NCBI GenBank assembly: GCA_023415605.1
Contig: JAEZKB010000069.1
Location: forward strand, 1 to 31,599
Reading direction: 5' to 3'
Length of the DNA: 31,599 nt
From: Pseudomonadota bacterium
GTDB taxonomy: Bacteria > Pseudomonadota > Alphaproteobacteria > Rhizobiales > Devosiaceae
Part shown: positions 31,279 through 31,599 of the stretch, piece by piece
Numbering within the stretch: position 1 is the stretch's first letter
Layout of the letters: every line of letters starts with the position of its first letter
Notes under the pieces: generated by a model
What the model was told of the DNA's origin: nothing
What the model saw: only the letters and a program-made list of their open reading frames with translations
The model's database searches: none
Translations under genes and position numbers: made by a program

Positions 31279-31599
31279 ATGGTCGATACCCGCTTCCACA
31301 AGTTCACCGAGACGCGCGCGCTGCACGCCCTGCTAGCTTCGTTGCCGCGGGCGGTCGTCGTCGATGATGCCCGCGCGGCCGACTTCACCGTCTTAGGCGT
31401 GGACGAACTGGCCTTCGCCGGGCGGGGTCACATCGCCCTGGCCGCGCACAAGAACTACCTCGACGACCTCAAGGCGACCTCCGCCGGCCTTGTCATCGTG
31501 CTGCCGGCGCTCCGCGATGCCGTACCGGCTGATAGTATCGCCCTCGTCGACGACCAGCCCCACGATCTCTTCGCCGACCTTCTCGACGCTCTCTATCCA
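31279..31599 (+). CDS. lpxD: LpxD, UDP-3-O-acyl-glucosamine N-acyltransferase (partial, N-terminal part)
   Basis: The first 107 codons of lpxD, running off the right edge. The N-terminal uridine-binding domain of LpxD is seen: ADFTVLGVDELAFAGRGH, then NYLDDLKATSAGLVIV, matching the usual pattern of a weak beta segment, a KYLDxLKATxAG helix and a valine-rich strand. LpxD adds the second 3-hydroxyacyl chain in lipid A synthesis. Position directly after bamA is standard. The ATG at 31279 has only a weak ribosome-binding site, and the acyltransferase hexapeptide repeats lie outside the window. Confidence 0.93.
   Translation, partial: MVDTRFHKFTETRALHALLASLPRAVVVDDARAADFTVLGVDELAFAGRGHIALAAHKNYLDDLKATSAGLVIVLPALRDAVPADSIALVDDQPHDLFADLLDALYP

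Overview
The window is a GC-rich chromosomal segment from an alphaproteobacterium, most likely a member of the Hyphomicrobiales (Rhizobiales). The evidence is the gene order rpsB-tsf-pyrH-frr-uppS-cdsA-rseP-bamA-lpxD downstream of dnaE, the DUF1127 small proteins, and LexA operators of the alphaproteobacterial GAAC-N7-GAAC type. A Devosia-like relative is a guess from overall protein style; nothing in the sequence proves the genus. No phage, insertion sequence, CRISPR array, tRNA or rRNA was seen.

Left part (1-10.7 kb). On the minus strand are the start of trmFO, a DJ-1/PfpI-family protein, a protein of unknown function with an HGS motif, two tiny DUF1127-type genes, and uvrA. uvrA is interrupted by an in-frame amber codon but is otherwise intact. 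Divergent from uvrA is ssb; the 367-base gap between them holds back-to-back promoters, each with a LexA box on its -10 element. Then come an NAD-dependent epimerase/dehydrogenase, a secreted protein of unknown function, an MscS-type channel and a Cache-PAS-GGDEF diguanylate cyclase.

Middle part (10.8-18.4 kb). A small secreted beta-rich protein is translationally coupled to an MMPL/RND exporter (minus strand). gyrA lies divergently and carries a strongly non-canonical quinolone-pocket sequence. After it come a LysE-family exporter and a one-TM protein of unknown function.

Right part (18.6-31.6 kb, all plus strand). A LexA-controlled promoter drives a 32-residue single-TM peptide directly upstream of dnaE. 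Then come an intergenic palindromic repeat, a well-formed rpsB promoter and leader, rpsB-tsf, pyrH-frr, uppS-cdsA-rseP, bamA with a short coupled upstream reading frame, a strong terminator, and the start of lpxD. This is the usual translation and envelope-biogenesis cluster; dxr, present between cdsA and rseP in many proteobacteria, is absent here.

The most promising undescribed system is the SOS-induced membrane peptide at 18701-18799. Its size, topology and control resemble Caulobacter SidA, the SOS-induced division inhibitor. Three LexA boxes in the window (uvrA, ssb and this gene) share the same promoter architecture and make the SOS assignment solid. The GyrA pocket and the uvrA amber codon are the next strongest observations.
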